NCBI RefSeq assembly: GCF_014649775.1
Contig: NZ_BMTR01000012.1
Span: forward strand, 62,001 to 126,000
Direction of reading: 5' to 3'
From: Streptomyces longisporoflavus
Lineage (GTDB): Bacteria; Actinomycetota; Actinomycetes; Streptomycetales; Streptomycetaceae
DNA: 64,000 nt
Shown: piece by piece, positions 25,214 through 33,748 of the stretch
Layout of the letters: each line of letters opens with the position of its first letter
Numbering within the stretch: the stretch's first letter is position 1
Notes under the pieces: generated by a model
What the model was told of the DNA's origin: nothing
The model's input: the letters and a program-made list of their open reading frames with translations, nothing else
The model's database searches: none
Translations under genes and position numbers: made by a program

Positions 25214-25412
25214 GGGGGACGCCGGCCGGGTCAGGACCGGGCCTGCGTCCTGGCGTTCAGAGGTCCGGGAGCCGCTCCGGAGTTCCTGTACGCCGACAAC
25301 AACCAATGTGCCCGAGCCGTGTTAAGCGGGTGCTGCGCGGACGTGACGCGCTCGTACCACTTCCGCGAAGTTCGCACCACGGCTCACCACGGCTCACCAC
25401 ACGCCCCTGCGG

Positions 25413-26804
25413 TTACTGGCCCTGCTGCTCGGCCAGGAACGCCAGCAGGTCCTGACGGCTCACGACGCCGGTCGGCTTGCCCTCGACCAGGACGATCGCC
25501 GCGTCGGCCCCGCCGAGCACCGACATGAGGTCGGCGACGGGCTCACCGGAGCCGACCTGCGGCAGCGGCTCGGACATGTGCTTCTCCAGCGGGTCGGAGA
25601 GCGAGGCGCGCTGCGTGAACAGGGCGTCCAGGAGTTCGCGTTCCACCACGGAGCCGATGACCTCGGCCGCCATCACGTCCGGGTGACCCGCGCCCGGCTT
25701 GACGATCGGCATCTGCGAGACGCCGTACTCACGCAGTACGTCGATGGCCTCGCCGACCGTCTCCTCCGGGTGCATGTGGACGAGCGAGGGCAGTCGGCCG
25801 CCGACCTTGCGGCTCAGTACGTCGCCCACGTGAGGCTGGTCGCCCGCCTGCTCCAGGAAGCCGTAGTCGTTCATCCACTCGTCGCTGAAAATCTTGCTCA
25901 TGTAGCCGCGCCCGGAGTCCGGCAGGAGCACGACCACGACGTCGTCCGGACCGAGCCGCTCCGCGACCCGCAGCGCCGCCACGACGGCCATGCCGCAGGA
26001 GCCGCCGACGAGCAGCCCCTCCTCCTTGGCGAGGCGCCGCGTCATCTGGAAGGAGTCCTTGTCGGAGACCGCGATGATCTCGTCCGTGACGTTCCGGTCG
26101 TACGCCGTCGGCCAGAAGTCCTCACCGACGCCCTCGACGAGATAGGGCCGCCCGGAACCGCCGGAATACACGGACCCCTCGGGGTCGGCGCCGACGACCG
26201 TGACCGCGCCCTTAGAGATCTCCTTCAGGTAGCCGCCCGTACCGGAGATCGTGCCTCCCGTCCCGATGCCCGCGACGAAATGGGTGATTTTCCCTTCCGT
26301 CTGCTCCCACAGCTCGGGGCCGGTGGAGTGGTAGTGGGAGAGCGGGTTGTTCGGGTTGCTGTACTGGTCGGGCTTCCAGGCGCCGGGGGTCTCGCGCACG
26401 AGACGGTCCGAGACGTTGTAGTACGAGTCCGGGTGCTCGGGATCGACGGCCGTGGGGCAGACGACGACATCGGCGCCGTAGGCCCGCAGCACATTGATCT
26501 TGTCCAGAGACACCTTGTCCGGGCACACGAAGATGCACTTGTAGCCCTTCTGCTGGGCCACGATGGCGAGCCCGACCCCGGTGTTGCCGGACGTGGGTTC
26601 GACGATCGTGCCGCCGGGCTTGAGCTCCCCGCTCTGCTCGGCCGCCTCGATCATGCGCAGCGCGATGCGGTCCTTCACGGAACCGCCGGGATTGAAGTAC
26701 TCGACCTTGGCCAGGACGGTCGCCTGAATGCCCGTGGTCACGTTGTTGAGCCTCACCAGCGGGGTGTTGCCGACGAGACTGATCATCGAGTCGTGGAATT
26801 GCAC
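25413..26804 (-). CDS. Cystathionine beta-synthase
   Basis: A 463-residue fold-type II PLP enzyme that condenses serine (or an activated serine) with homocysteine in reverse transsulfuration. The PLP lysine is in FNPGGSVKDR (Lys44). TSGNTGVG and GTGGTISGTGG are phosphate- and substrate-loop motifs. The C-terminal third carries two CBS domains (VGDVLSRKVGGRLPSLVHMH and PLEKHMSEPLPQVGSGEPV), so this is the CBS-domain form rather than a short O-acetylserine sulfhydrylase. The haem domain of animal enzymes is absent. It is divergent from the hydrolase gene. Start ATG 26804. Confidence 0.93.
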   Translation of the reverse strand: MQFHDSMISLVGNTPLVRLNNVTTGIQATVLAKVEYFNPGGSVKDRIALRMIEAAEQSGELKPGGTIVEPTSGNTGVGLAIVAQQKGYKCIFVCPDKVSLDKINVLRAYGADVVVCPTAVDPEHPDSYYNVSDRLVRETPGAWKPDQYSNPNNPLSHYHSTGPELWEQTEGKITHFVAGIGTGGTISGTGGYLKEISKGAVTVVGADPEGSVYSGGSGRPYLVEGVGEDFWPTAYDRNVTDEIIAVSDKDSFQMTRRLAKEEGLLVGGSCGMAVVAALRVAERLGPDDVVVVLLPDSGRGYMSKIFSDEWMNDYGFLEQAGDQPHVGDVLSRKVGGRLPSLVHMHPEETVGEAIDVLREYGVSQMPIVKPGAGHPDVMAAEVIGSVVERELLDALFTQRASLSDPLEKHMSEPLPQVGSGEPVADLMSVLGGADAAIVLVEGKPTGVVSRQDLLAFLAEQQGQ

Positions 26805-26959
26805 CGTTGTCTCCGGGCTGCGATGTAGTGCGACGAATGGGTGTCGTCAGCGTAAGGGTCCCGTTCAGTCGTTCACCTCCGTATGCGATTGGCCGACCGT
26901 CCTAACGGGGCAATTAGTTGATGTATGGCGGATTGGCTACGAGGAGGTGGCTGCGGGGC

Positions 26960-27979
26960 ATGTCGAGGGCGAGGGTGGCGAGGCGGATCGCGGCGGGCGC
27001 GGCGTACGGCGGCGGAGGCATCGGGCTGCTCGGGGCGGCGGCCGTGGGAGTGGTCCTCGCCGAGGTGCAGCTGGCGAAGCGGTCGGTCGGGAACAGCGGG
27101 GTGCATCCGGCTCCCCCGCGGGCGGACGGGCTGTACGGCTGGGGGTTCGCGGGTGACGCGGAGCCCCTGCGGTTCGCGATGCTCGGCGATTCGACCGCCG
27201 CGGGTCAGGGGGTCTACCGGGCCCGGCAGACTCCGGCGTCGCTGCTCGCGGCGGGGCTCGCCGCGGTGGCGGAGCGGCCGGTGGAGCTGCGGAACGTGGC
27301 GCTTCCGGGGGCCCAGTCGGACGACCTCGACCGCCAGACGACGCTGATCCTCTCCGAAGCCCCTGGCTGGGTGCCCGACGTCTGCGTCGTGATGATCGGC
27401 GCGAACGACGTGACGCACCGGATGCCCGCGACGCGCTCGGTGCGCCATCTTTCGGCGGCGGTGCGCAGGCTGCGTACGGCCGGGGCGGAAGTGGTGGTCG
27501 GCACCTGTCCCGACCTGGGGACGGTCGAGAACGTCTATCAGCCGTTGCGGTGGATGGCGCGCAGGGTTTCGCGGCAGCTGGCCGCCGCGCAGACGATCGG
27601 CGTGGTGGAGCAGGGCGGGCGGACGGTGTCGCTCGGGGACCTGCTCGGTCCGGAGTTCCTCGCGAATCCGCGGGAGCTGTTCGGTCCCGACAATTACCAC
27701 CCCTCCGCGGAGGGGTACGCCACCGCGGCGATGGCGGTGCTTCCGACTCTGTGCGCGGCGCTGGGCGTGTGGCCGGAGGAGGAGCGCCCCGACGTGTCGC
27801 GGCGCGAGGGGTTCCTGCCGGTGGCCCGGGCGGCCGCGCAGGCCGCGTCGGAGGGCGGTACGGAGGTCGCGGCCGCGATGCCCACGGGTCCGCGCGGTCC
27901 CTGGGCCCTCCTCAAGCGCCGGCGCCGTCGCCGTATTCACCATGCTCCGGACCAGGATCCGTCCCCGTTGCCGCGGTAG
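26960..27979 (+). CDS. SGNH/GDSL hydrolase, membrane-anchored or secreted
   Basis: A 339-residue serine esterase/lipase-type protein. A hydrophobic segment at residues 11-35 is a signal peptide or anchor. The four SGNH blocks are visible: MLGDSTAAG (Ser78), LPGAQSDD, IGANDVTH and DNYHPSAEGY (catalytic Asp and His). The C-terminal roughly 60 residues are Ala-rich and end in a basic run (LKRRRRRRIHH). ATG 26960 follows GGAGG by about 12 bases. An in-frame ATG at 26921 is possible. It would act on ester-linked acyl groups at the cell surface; the substrate is unknown. Confidence 0.85.
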   Translation: MSRARVARRIAAGAAYGGGGIGLLGAAAVGVVLAEVQLAKRSVGNSGVHPAPPRADGLYGWGFAGDAEPLRFAMLGDSTAAGQGVYRARQTPASLLAAGLAAVAERPVELRNVALPGAQSDDLDRQTTLILSEAPGWVPDVCVVMIGANDVTHRMPATRSVRHLSAAVRRLRTAGAEVVVGTCPDLGTVENVYQPLRWMARRVSRQLAAAQTIGVVEQGGRTVSLGDLLGPEFLANPRELFGPDNYHPSAEGYATAAMAVLPTLCAALGVWPEEERPDVSRREGFLPVARAAAQAASEGGTEVAAAMPTGPRGPWALLKRRRRRRIHHAPDQDPSPLPR

Positions 27980-28055
27980 TCCTGCGGGCGGCTGAGCGGA
28001 CCCGCACCTGGCCAGTGGGGCGCTGCGGGGCGCTTCCCGTTTGCCAGGCGCCACG

Positions 28056-28071
28056 CTGAGCAAGCGCTTAG
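28056..28071. promoter_or_regulatory. Palindrome upstream of thiolase gene
   Basis: CTGAGCAAGCGCTTAG is an imperfect palindrome about 100 bp before the thiolase start. Its look (CTNAGC...GCGCTTAG) resembles TetR-family operators near acyl-CoA genes of actinobacteria. Confidence 0.4.
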
Positions 28072-28171
28072 AAAAATGCGGTCCGCATCACAGTCCCAGC
28101 ACGATGACTCGCCGCTGTACGTACAGGTAACTTCCCAAGGAGTCCCGCCCCCTCGTCACTGGAGTGCCGTG

Positions 28172-29392
28172 ATGCCCGAAGCCGTGATCGTCTCCGCAGC
28201 CCGCACACCGATCGGCCGCGCCTTCAAGGGCTCCCTGAAGGACCTGCGGCCGGACGATCTGACCGCCACGATCATCGAGGCCGCCCTCGCCAAGGTCCCC
28301 GAGCTGGACCCGAAGCTCATCGACGACCTGATGCTCGGCTGCGGTCTGCCCGGCGGCGAGCAGGGGCACAACCTCGGTCGTATCGTCGCCGTCCAGATGG
28401 GCATGGACCACCTGCCGGGCTGCACCATCACCCGGTACTGCTCCTCATCGCTCCAGACCTCCCGCATGGCCCTGCACGCCATCAAGGCCGGCGAGGGCGA
28501 CGTCTTCATCTCCGCCGGCGTGGAGATGGTGTCCCGCAGCGTGAAGGGCTCCAGCGACGGGCTGCCCGACACCCACAACCCCCTCTTCGCCGACGCCGAG
28601 GCCCGCACCGAGGCCGTGTCCAAGACCGAGGGCTCGACCTGGCACGACCCCCGCGAGGACGGCCTGATCCCGGACGCGTACATCGCGATGGGGCAGACCG
28701 CCGAGAACCTGGCCCGCTCCAAGGGCGTCACCCGCCGCGACATGGACGAGTTCGGCGTCCGGTCCCAGAACCTCGCCGAGGAAGCCATCAAGAACGGCTT
28801 CTGGGAGCGCGAGATCACCCCGGTGACGACCCCCGACGGGACCGTCGTCAGCAAGGACGACGGCCCCCGCGCCGGCGTCACCCTCGAAGGCGTCGAGGGC
28901 CTCAAGCCCGTCTTCCGCCCCGACGGCCTCGTCACCGCCGGTAACTGCTGCCCGCTCAACGACGGCGCCGCCGCCCTCGTGATCATGAGCGACACCAAGG
29001 CCCGCGAGCTCGGCCTGACCCCGCTGGCCCGCATCGTCTCCACCGGCGTCACCGGCCTCTCCCCCGAGATCATGGGCCTCGGCCCGGTGGAGGCGTCGAA
29101 GCAGGCCCTGTCCCGCGCCGGCCTCACCGTCGACGACATCGACCTCTTCGAGATCAACGAGGCCTTCGCCGCCCAGGTGATCCCCTCCTACCGCGACCTG
29201 AACATCCCGATCGACAAGCTGAACGTCAACGGCGGCGCCATCGCGGTGGGCCACCCCTTCGGCATGACCGGCGCCCGCATCACCGGCACGCTCATCAACA
29301 GCCTCCAGTTCCACGACAAGCAGTTCGGCCTGGAGACGATGTGCGTCGGCGGCGGCCAGGGCATGGCCATGGTCATCGAGCGCCTCAGCTAA
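28172..29392 (+). CDS. Acetyl-CoA C-acetyltransferase (thiolase)
   Basis: A 406-residue thiolase. The nucleophilic cysteine is in RYCSSSLQTSRMA (Cys90), the histidine in GGAIAVGHPFGMTGAR and the second cysteine in ETMCVGGGQGMAM. It either condenses two acetyl-CoA or cleaves 3-ketoacyl-CoA in the cytosol. The length and motifs fit degradative or biosynthetic acetyl-CoA acetyltransferases, and direction cannot be told. ATG 28172 is used, with GGAG eight bases upstream. It stands alone, and a strong terminator follows. Confidence 0.93.
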   Translation: MPEAVIVSAARTPIGRAFKGSLKDLRPDDLTATIIEAALAKVPELDPKLIDDLMLGCGLPGGEQGHNLGRIVAVQMGMDHLPGCTITRYCSSSLQTSRMALHAIKAGEGDVFISAGVEMVSRSVKGSSDGLPDTHNPLFADAEARTEAVSKTEGSTWHDPREDGLIPDAYIAMGQTAENLARSKGVTRRDMDEFGVRSQNLAEEAIKNGFWEREITPVTTPDGTVVSKDDGPRAGVTLEGVEGLKPVFRPDGLVTAGNCCPLNDGAAALVIMSDTKARELGLTPLARIVSTGVTGLSPEIMGLGPVEASKQALSRAGLTVDDIDLFEINEAFAAQVIPSYRDLNIPIDKLNVNGGAIAVGHPFGMTGARITGTLINSLQFHDKQFGLETMCVGGGQGMAMVIERLS

Positions 29393-29468
29393 AGCCCCCC
29401 GGCCAGGCGCCCCACGAGCCCCGTCCGGCCCCGAAAACCCCTCACGTCTCCATTGATTCGTGACTCAA

Positions 29469-29503
29469 TCTCCCCCAGGATGTGACCTATCTCCTGGGGG
29501 AGA
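29469..29503 (+). terminator. 12-bp perfect stem terminator after thiolase
   Basis: TCTCCCCCAGGA (29469-29480) pairs with TCCTGGGGGAGA (29492-29503) around an 11-base loop. No T run is evident, as is common in Streptomyces. Confidence 0.7.
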
Positions 29504-29652
29504 GGCATATGCCCAGGTCAGAGCACATCTGCGATAAAACCCCGGGCCGAAAGACCTGTCCAATTCGTGACGTAATGCACTGACAGGTGGATCGTGCAGC
29601 CTTCAAGCTGATGTAGGAAGTCGGGGGTCGACTTGAAACCGGGAGTACGTCA

Positions 29653-30480
29653 GTGAGCGCCATGCCTATTGCCTTGCTGCTCTCCACGGCCGCTGCCACG
29701 GTCGTGGGCGCCGCCGCCCTGCACGCCGTACACGGCCTGCGAAAGCAGCTCGCAGAGATCACCGCCCTGCGCGCCGAGCTCGCCGAGAGCCGCTCGGAGA
29801 ACGCGAACGCCGCCGTCCCCGCTGCCCGCACGGCCGCGGACACCGAGGAGATACGCACGGCTGTCGCCGAAGCCCTCGCCGAGGAGCGCGAGCGCGAGCT
29901 CGCCGAGGCGCGGGCCTTCTGGGCAGCCCAGGAAGCCCGCGACGCCTCGGACGCCCCCTCCCTGCTCAGCGGCCTGCCGGGCCTCTCCGACATGGCCGAC
30001 GAGCTGTTCCTGCCCCGCCAGGCGGACCTCAGCGGCCTGGAGGCGGACAGCCTGGAACCGGTCATCGAGCCGTACGGCGACCCGGCCGACGAGTTCGCCG
30101 CCGACTCCCCCGAGCTGGCCGCGGCCCGCCGCCGCCACCCCTCGCACCCGGACTTCGTCCCGGTCCAGTCGCCGGTCAACGGCGACCACGAGCGCACCGT
30201 CGCCTGTCTCGAGGAACTGGCCGGCGCCCGCACGGCACTCGCCGACGTCCGCCCCGGACCGCTCGGCACGCTGGACGTCTACGTCTTCGCCGACGGCACC
30301 ACGCTGTGCATGACGCCCGGCCACCGCGAGACCGCGGAGCTGCTCGCCGACGCCCTGCGCGACGGCCACGCCCCGGTCCTGCTCGGCGGCTCCGGAGTCT
30401 CCGGCGCCTACGCCCTGACCTTCGAGTGCGGCACCGAGAACGTCTACATCCTGGCCGACCGCGTCATCGCCTCGGTCTGA
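29653..30480 (+). CDS. Conserved membrane-anchored coiled-coil protein
   Basis: A 275-residue protein with an N-terminal membrane segment (ALLLSTAAATVVGAAALHAV), then a long charged helix (residues about 28-95, rich in Glu/Ala/Arg, likely coiled coil). An acidic linker follows. A C-terminal globular part of about 90 residues contains LGTLDVYVFADGTTLCMTPG. The GTG start at 29653 has GGGAG eight bases upstream. I do not recognise the C-terminal domain. It is a monocistronic unit with its own terminator. Confidence 0.7.
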   Translation: MSAMPIALLLSTAAATVVGAAALHAVHGLRKQLAEITALRAELAESRSENANAAVPAARTAADTEEIRTAVAEALAEERERELAEARAFWAAQEARDASDAPSLLSGLPGLSDMADELFLPRQADLSGLEADSLEPVIEPYGDPADEFAADSPELAAARRRHPSHPDFVPVQSPVNGDHERTVACLEELAGARTALADVRPGPLGTLDVYVFADGTTLCMTPGHRETAELLADALRDGHAPVLLGGSGVSGAYALTFECGTENVYILADRVIASV

Positions 30481-30487
30481 CCGGAGC

Positions 30488-30509
30488 GACCCCGGCACCC
30501 GCCGGGGTC
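30488..30509 (+). terminator. Hairpin between convergent genes
   Basis: GACCCCGGC, loop ACCC, GCCGGGGTC: a 9-bp perfect stem right after the stop at 30480. Confidence 0.6.
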
Positions 30510-30535
30510 GGAGCACACTCCGGCACTCGCGCCGG

Positions 30536-30847
30536 TCACACTCCGGCGCGCTTCTGCGCCTCCTCCACGAGCGTCAGTGCTTCCGCGAGCTGGCCGGAAT
30601 CCTCGAGCACAAGGGCCAAATCCCGCCCCGCGACCGTGATTTGATCGGCCGCCGCGAACATCCCGGCGTCCGGCATCTCCCGCGGCTCCGCGTCCGGTAC
30701 CTCGATCCGCTGTGCCCACGCCGCCAGTTCCCTGGCCAGAGCGAGCGCCTCGGTCGCCGCCCCCCGCTGAAGGCGACTCTGCGGGGCGGCCCGCAAGCGG
30801 TCGGCGAATTGGTCCACTGCGGCCGTCAAAGGCGTCGTATCAAGCAC
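30536..30847 (-). CDS. Hypothetical protein
   Basis: A 103-residue protein, mostly alpha-helical in appearance (LTAAVDQFADRLRAA and EALALARELAAWAQRIE, then AADQITVAGRDLALVLEDSG). There is no membrane segment and no motif that I recognise. The reading frame has normal third-position GC bias and a clean ATG. It converges on the preceding gene and is divergent from the DUF4287 gene. Confidence 0.6.
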   Translation of the reverse strand: MLDTTPLTAAVDQFADRLRAAPQSRLQRGAATEALALARELAAWAQRIEVPDAEPREMPDAGMFAAADQITVAGRDLALVLEDSGQLAEALTLVEEAQKRAGV

Positions 30848-30949
30848 CCGGCGACCTTATGCGCCCGGACGGGACTGTTGCCAACGCCCCAACGCTGAGG
30901 CACGGTGTCGTGAAGGACGGAACACATCGCGACGCGTCCGGAGGCGCCG

Positions 30950-31180
30950 ATGTCCCAAGTCTTCTCCGAGGAGACCCACCGCAATCTGATCGCCCGCATC
31001 CCCCACTGCACCGGTCGTGAGATTTCCGACTGGCTTCGCGCCGTAGACGAAGGCCCTTCTCTCTTCCGCTTCGAAGAGAAGGTCAGCTGGCTCCGCGCGG
31101 AACACAACCTGGCGTACGGGCACGCCAAGGCAATCATCCACGAGTACGACTTGCGGCGGGCCGCGCGCAAGCTGCGCTGA
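30950..31180 (+). CDS. DUF4287 small protein
   Basis: A 76-residue protein with the DUF4287 pattern: HCTGREISDWLRAV, then FEEKVSWLRAEHNLAYGHA, ending in AIIHEYDLRRAARKLR. The family is widespread in actinobacteria and unexplained. It has a very good ribosome site (GGAGG, five bases before ATG 30950) and is followed by an exceptionally strong hairpin. Cytosolic. Confidence 0.75.
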   Translation: MSQVFSEETHRNLIARIPHCTGREISDWLRAVDEGPSLFRFEEKVSWLRAEHNLAYGHAKAIIHEYDLRRAARKLR

Positions 31181-31216
31181 CTCCTCTGCCCCTCTCCCTG
31201 TCCCCCTCACAACAAC

Positions 31217-31260
31217 GGCGAAGGGCCCCGCGGAACGTGCGTTCCGCGGGGCCCTTCGCC
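31217..31260. terminator. 20-bp perfect hairpin, bidirectional terminator
   Basis: A 20-base arm beginning GGCGAAGGGCCCC at 31217 pairs exactly with 31241-31260 around a GTGC loop. It lies between convergent genes and can end both transcripts. Confidence 0.85.
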
Positions 31261-31292
31261 GCTGTCTGTGTCAGCTGTCTGTGCCGACCGCG

Positions 31293-32210
31293 TCAGTCGT
31301 TGCCCTGAAGGATGGCGATCAGGCGCAGGAACTCGAGGTAGATCCAGACGAGCGTCATCGTCAGACCGAAGGCCGCGAGCCAGGCCTCTTCCTTCGGCGC
31401 GCCGTACGCGATGCCGTCCTCGACCTGCTTGAAGTCCAGGGCCAGGAAGCACGCGCCGAGCAGGATGCCGACGATGCCGAAGACGATGCCGAGGCCGCCG
31501 CTGCGGAAGCCGAGACCGTCACCGCCGCCGAAGACCATGAACAGCAGGTTCACGGCGGTCAGCAGCAGGAAACCCATCGCCGCGGCCATCACGAAGCCGT
31601 AGAAGCGACGGTTGACGCGGATCCAGCCCGCCTTGTAGGCGATCAGGACACCGGCGAAGACGGCCATCGTGCCGAGCACGGCCTGCATGGCCGCGCCGTC
31701 CGCGATGCGGTTGTCGACGACGCTGGAGACGACGCCGAGGAAGACACCTTCCAGGGCGGCGTACGTCAGGATCAGCGCGGGCGATGCCTTGCGCTTGAAG
31801 GCCTGCACCAGGCCGAGCACCATCGCGATCAGACCTGCGCCGATCGCGATGCCGTACGACTTGCCGATGTTGGCGTCGTCCACCGGCAGCAGCGCCCAGG
31901 CGAGGGCGGCCGTCACCAGGAGCGTGCCGAGCGTGGTGGCCGTACGCATGACGACGTCGTCCATCGTCATGCGGCCCGCGGTGGTTACGGGGGCCTGCGG
32001 CGCGCCGTACTGAAGGTCTTGCTGGGCGTAAGGATTCGTCGCGTACGGGTTGGCGGGGGCCTGCTGGCCCGCGGTCGCGTACGGATTGCCCTGCTGGGTC
32101 TGTGTCCCGCCCGCGGGTCCCCCGGCCTGCGGCTGCTGCGTGCCGAAGCCCGCGTAGCCGTTGTCGCGGCTGAACCCCCGTCGCGAGAAGACCGGGTTAC
32201 TGCTCCTCAT
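31293..32210 (-). CDS. Bax inhibitor-1/YccA family membrane protein
   Basis: A 305-residue protein. The first roughly 85 residues are soluble and Gln/Asn/Pro-rich (GTQQPQAGGPAGGTQTQQG and NPYATNPYAQQ). Seven membrane helices follow, ending with DFKQVEDGIAYGAPKEEAW and IYLEFLRLIAILQGND, which match the YccA/BI-1 family C-terminus. Bacterial members are putative ion channels or FtsH modulators; the role in Streptomyces is not established. ATG 32210 has GGAGGAG four bases upstream. Confidence 0.88.
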   Translation of the reverse strand: MRSSNPVFSRRGFSRDNGYAGFGTQQPQAGGPAGGTQTQQGNPYATAGQQAPANPYATNPYAQQDLQYGAPQAPVTTAGRMTMDDVVMRTATTLGTLLVTAALAWALLPVDDANIGKSYGIAIGAGLIAMVLGLVQAFKRKASPALILTYAALEGVFLGVVSSVVDNRIADGAAMQAVLGTMAVFAGVLIAYKAGWIRVNRRFYGFVMAAAMGFLLLTAVNLLFMVFGGGDGLGFRSGGLGIVFGIVGILLGACFLALDFKQVEDGIAYGAPKEEAWLAAFGLTMTLVWIYLEFLRLIAILQGND

Positions 32211-32276
32211 CTCACTCCTCCATGGCCACCGTGTGTGGCTTTGGCTCAAGAGTAATGCGTAGGCAAAAGGAAGACC

Positions 32277-33674
32277 CTAGTGCTTGGGGAGGATCTTTCC
32301 CTCCTTGTGACCAAGAACGCCTGACCCGGTGCTCTCTGTTCCCGGTGAGGGCGCGGACGGTCCCTCGTTCGCGGGGATCGGGCGGCTGCGCCGGACGAGT
32401 GGCACCAGCGAGATGGCGACGGCGCCGAGCACGGCGGCCACGGCGAACGTGGTGAATCCGAGGGACGCGTTCCCGCCGGAGACGACGGCGCCTCCCAGCC
32501 ACGGACCGACGACCGCGCCGGTGCGCCCGACGCCGGTGATCCAGCCGAGGCCGGTGGCGCGCTGGGCCGGCGTATAGACGGACGGCGCGGAGGCGTAGAC
32601 CATCACCTGCGCCGAGAAGAGCCAGATGCCGGTGACGAAGACGATCGCGTAGGCGACGCCCAGGGGCAGCTCGGCCCTGAGGAGGAAGGTTCCGCAGGCG
32701 GTGAGCAGGAACCAGATCGCGGAGATCCGTACGGCGCCGAACTTGTCGGCGGCCCGGCCCGCGACCAGCATGCCGACGATGCCGCCCGCGTTGATCACCA
32801 TGAGGAAGGTCACGGAGGAGGAGAGCGAGTAGCCGGAGGCGCGCATCAGCTCGGGAAGCCAGGTGGAGACCCCGTAGACGAGGAGGAGGCCGGCGAAGGA
32901 CGCGAGCCACAGGAGCGGGGTCGCAAGGCGCTGACCGGGGGCGAAGAGCGAGGCGACGGCGGCGAAGCGGCCCTTGGCGCCGGCTTCGGGGGCTTCGGCG
33001 GGCGTCGGGGACGGCAGGTGGTAGCGGGCGGCGACGGCCTCGGCCTCGCTCGCCCTGCCCTTGGCGAGCAGCACGCCCGGCGATTCGGGCAGCCACTTCA
33101 CCACGAGCGGGATGGCGACGACGGCGGGGATCACGCCCGCCCAGAAGACGACGCGCCACCCGTGGTCGGGGCCGAGCCAGAGCCCGAGGCCCGTGGCCGC
33201 CATGCCGCCCGCGTGGTACGAGGTCATCATCAGGCCGGTGGCGAGCGCGGCCCTGCGCGGCGGCGCGAACTCGGCGACGATCGCGAGGCTGATCGGCATC
33301 AGACCGCCGAGCCCGAGCCCGGCGATGAACCGTCCGCCCCCGAAGACGGCAGCGCTCGGCGCGAGCGCGCAGACCGCGGAGCCCAGCGAGAACAGCGCGA
33401 CGCTCCCCGTCACCATCGGCTTGCGGCCGATCCAGTCGGTGAGCGTGCCGCAGCCGAGGGCGCCGACGAGCATGCCGAAGGTGGTCCAGGAGCCGATGGT
33501 GCCCGCGGTCGACGCGGTGAAGCCGAAGCCCTTGTCGTCGATGAGGTGGGGCATCACGGCGCCGTAGATGTTGACGTCCATGCCGTCGAAGAAGACGACG
33601 AGCCAGCACAGGGCTATGACGGGGGCGACGGATCTGAAGGTCCGTTCGGGGGCGGCGCCTCGGGGAGCGGTCAC
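32277..33674 (-). CDS. MFS aromatic-acid:H+ symporter (PcaK/BenK-like)
   Basis: A 465-residue major facilitator with about 12 helices. Its VVFFDGMDVNIYGAVMPHLI in helix 1 is the AAHS-subfamily signature whose aspartates are needed for transport in PcaK. GCGTLTDWIGRKP is the loop 2-3 motif. GTG 33674 is chosen because the upstream open frame is a shadow of pobA. The gene follows pobA by about 75 bp on the same strand, so the likely substrate is 4-hydroxybenzoate or protocatechuate. Confidence 0.88.
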   Translation of the reverse strand: MTAPRGAAPERTFRSVAPVIALCWLVVFFDGMDVNIYGAVMPHLIDDKGFGFTASTAGTIGSWTTFGMLVGALGCGTLTDWIGRKPMVTGSVALFSLGSAVCALAPSAAVFGGGRFIAGLGLGGLMPISLAIVAEFAPPRRAALATGLMMTSYHAGGMAATGLGLWLGPDHGWRVVFWAGVIPAVVAIPLVVKWLPESPGVLLAKGRASEAEAVAARYHLPSPTPAEAPEAGAKGRFAAVASLFAPGQRLATPLLWLASFAGLLLVYGVSTWLPELMRASGYSLSSSVTFLMVINAGGIVGMLVAGRAADKFGAVRISAIWFLLTACGTFLLRAELPLGVAYAIVFVTGIWLFSAQVMVYASAPSVYTPAQRATGLGWITGVGRTGAVVGPWLGGAVVSGGNASLGFTTFAVAAVLGAVAISLVPLVRRSRPIPANEGPSAPSPGTESTGSGVLGHKEGKILPKH

Positions 33675-33748
33675 GGGGTTCTCACTTCTTTGTGGGACCT
33701 GGTGGGGGACGCAGGCGGGGGACGGGGGTGGGGGACGGGGGTGCTGGG

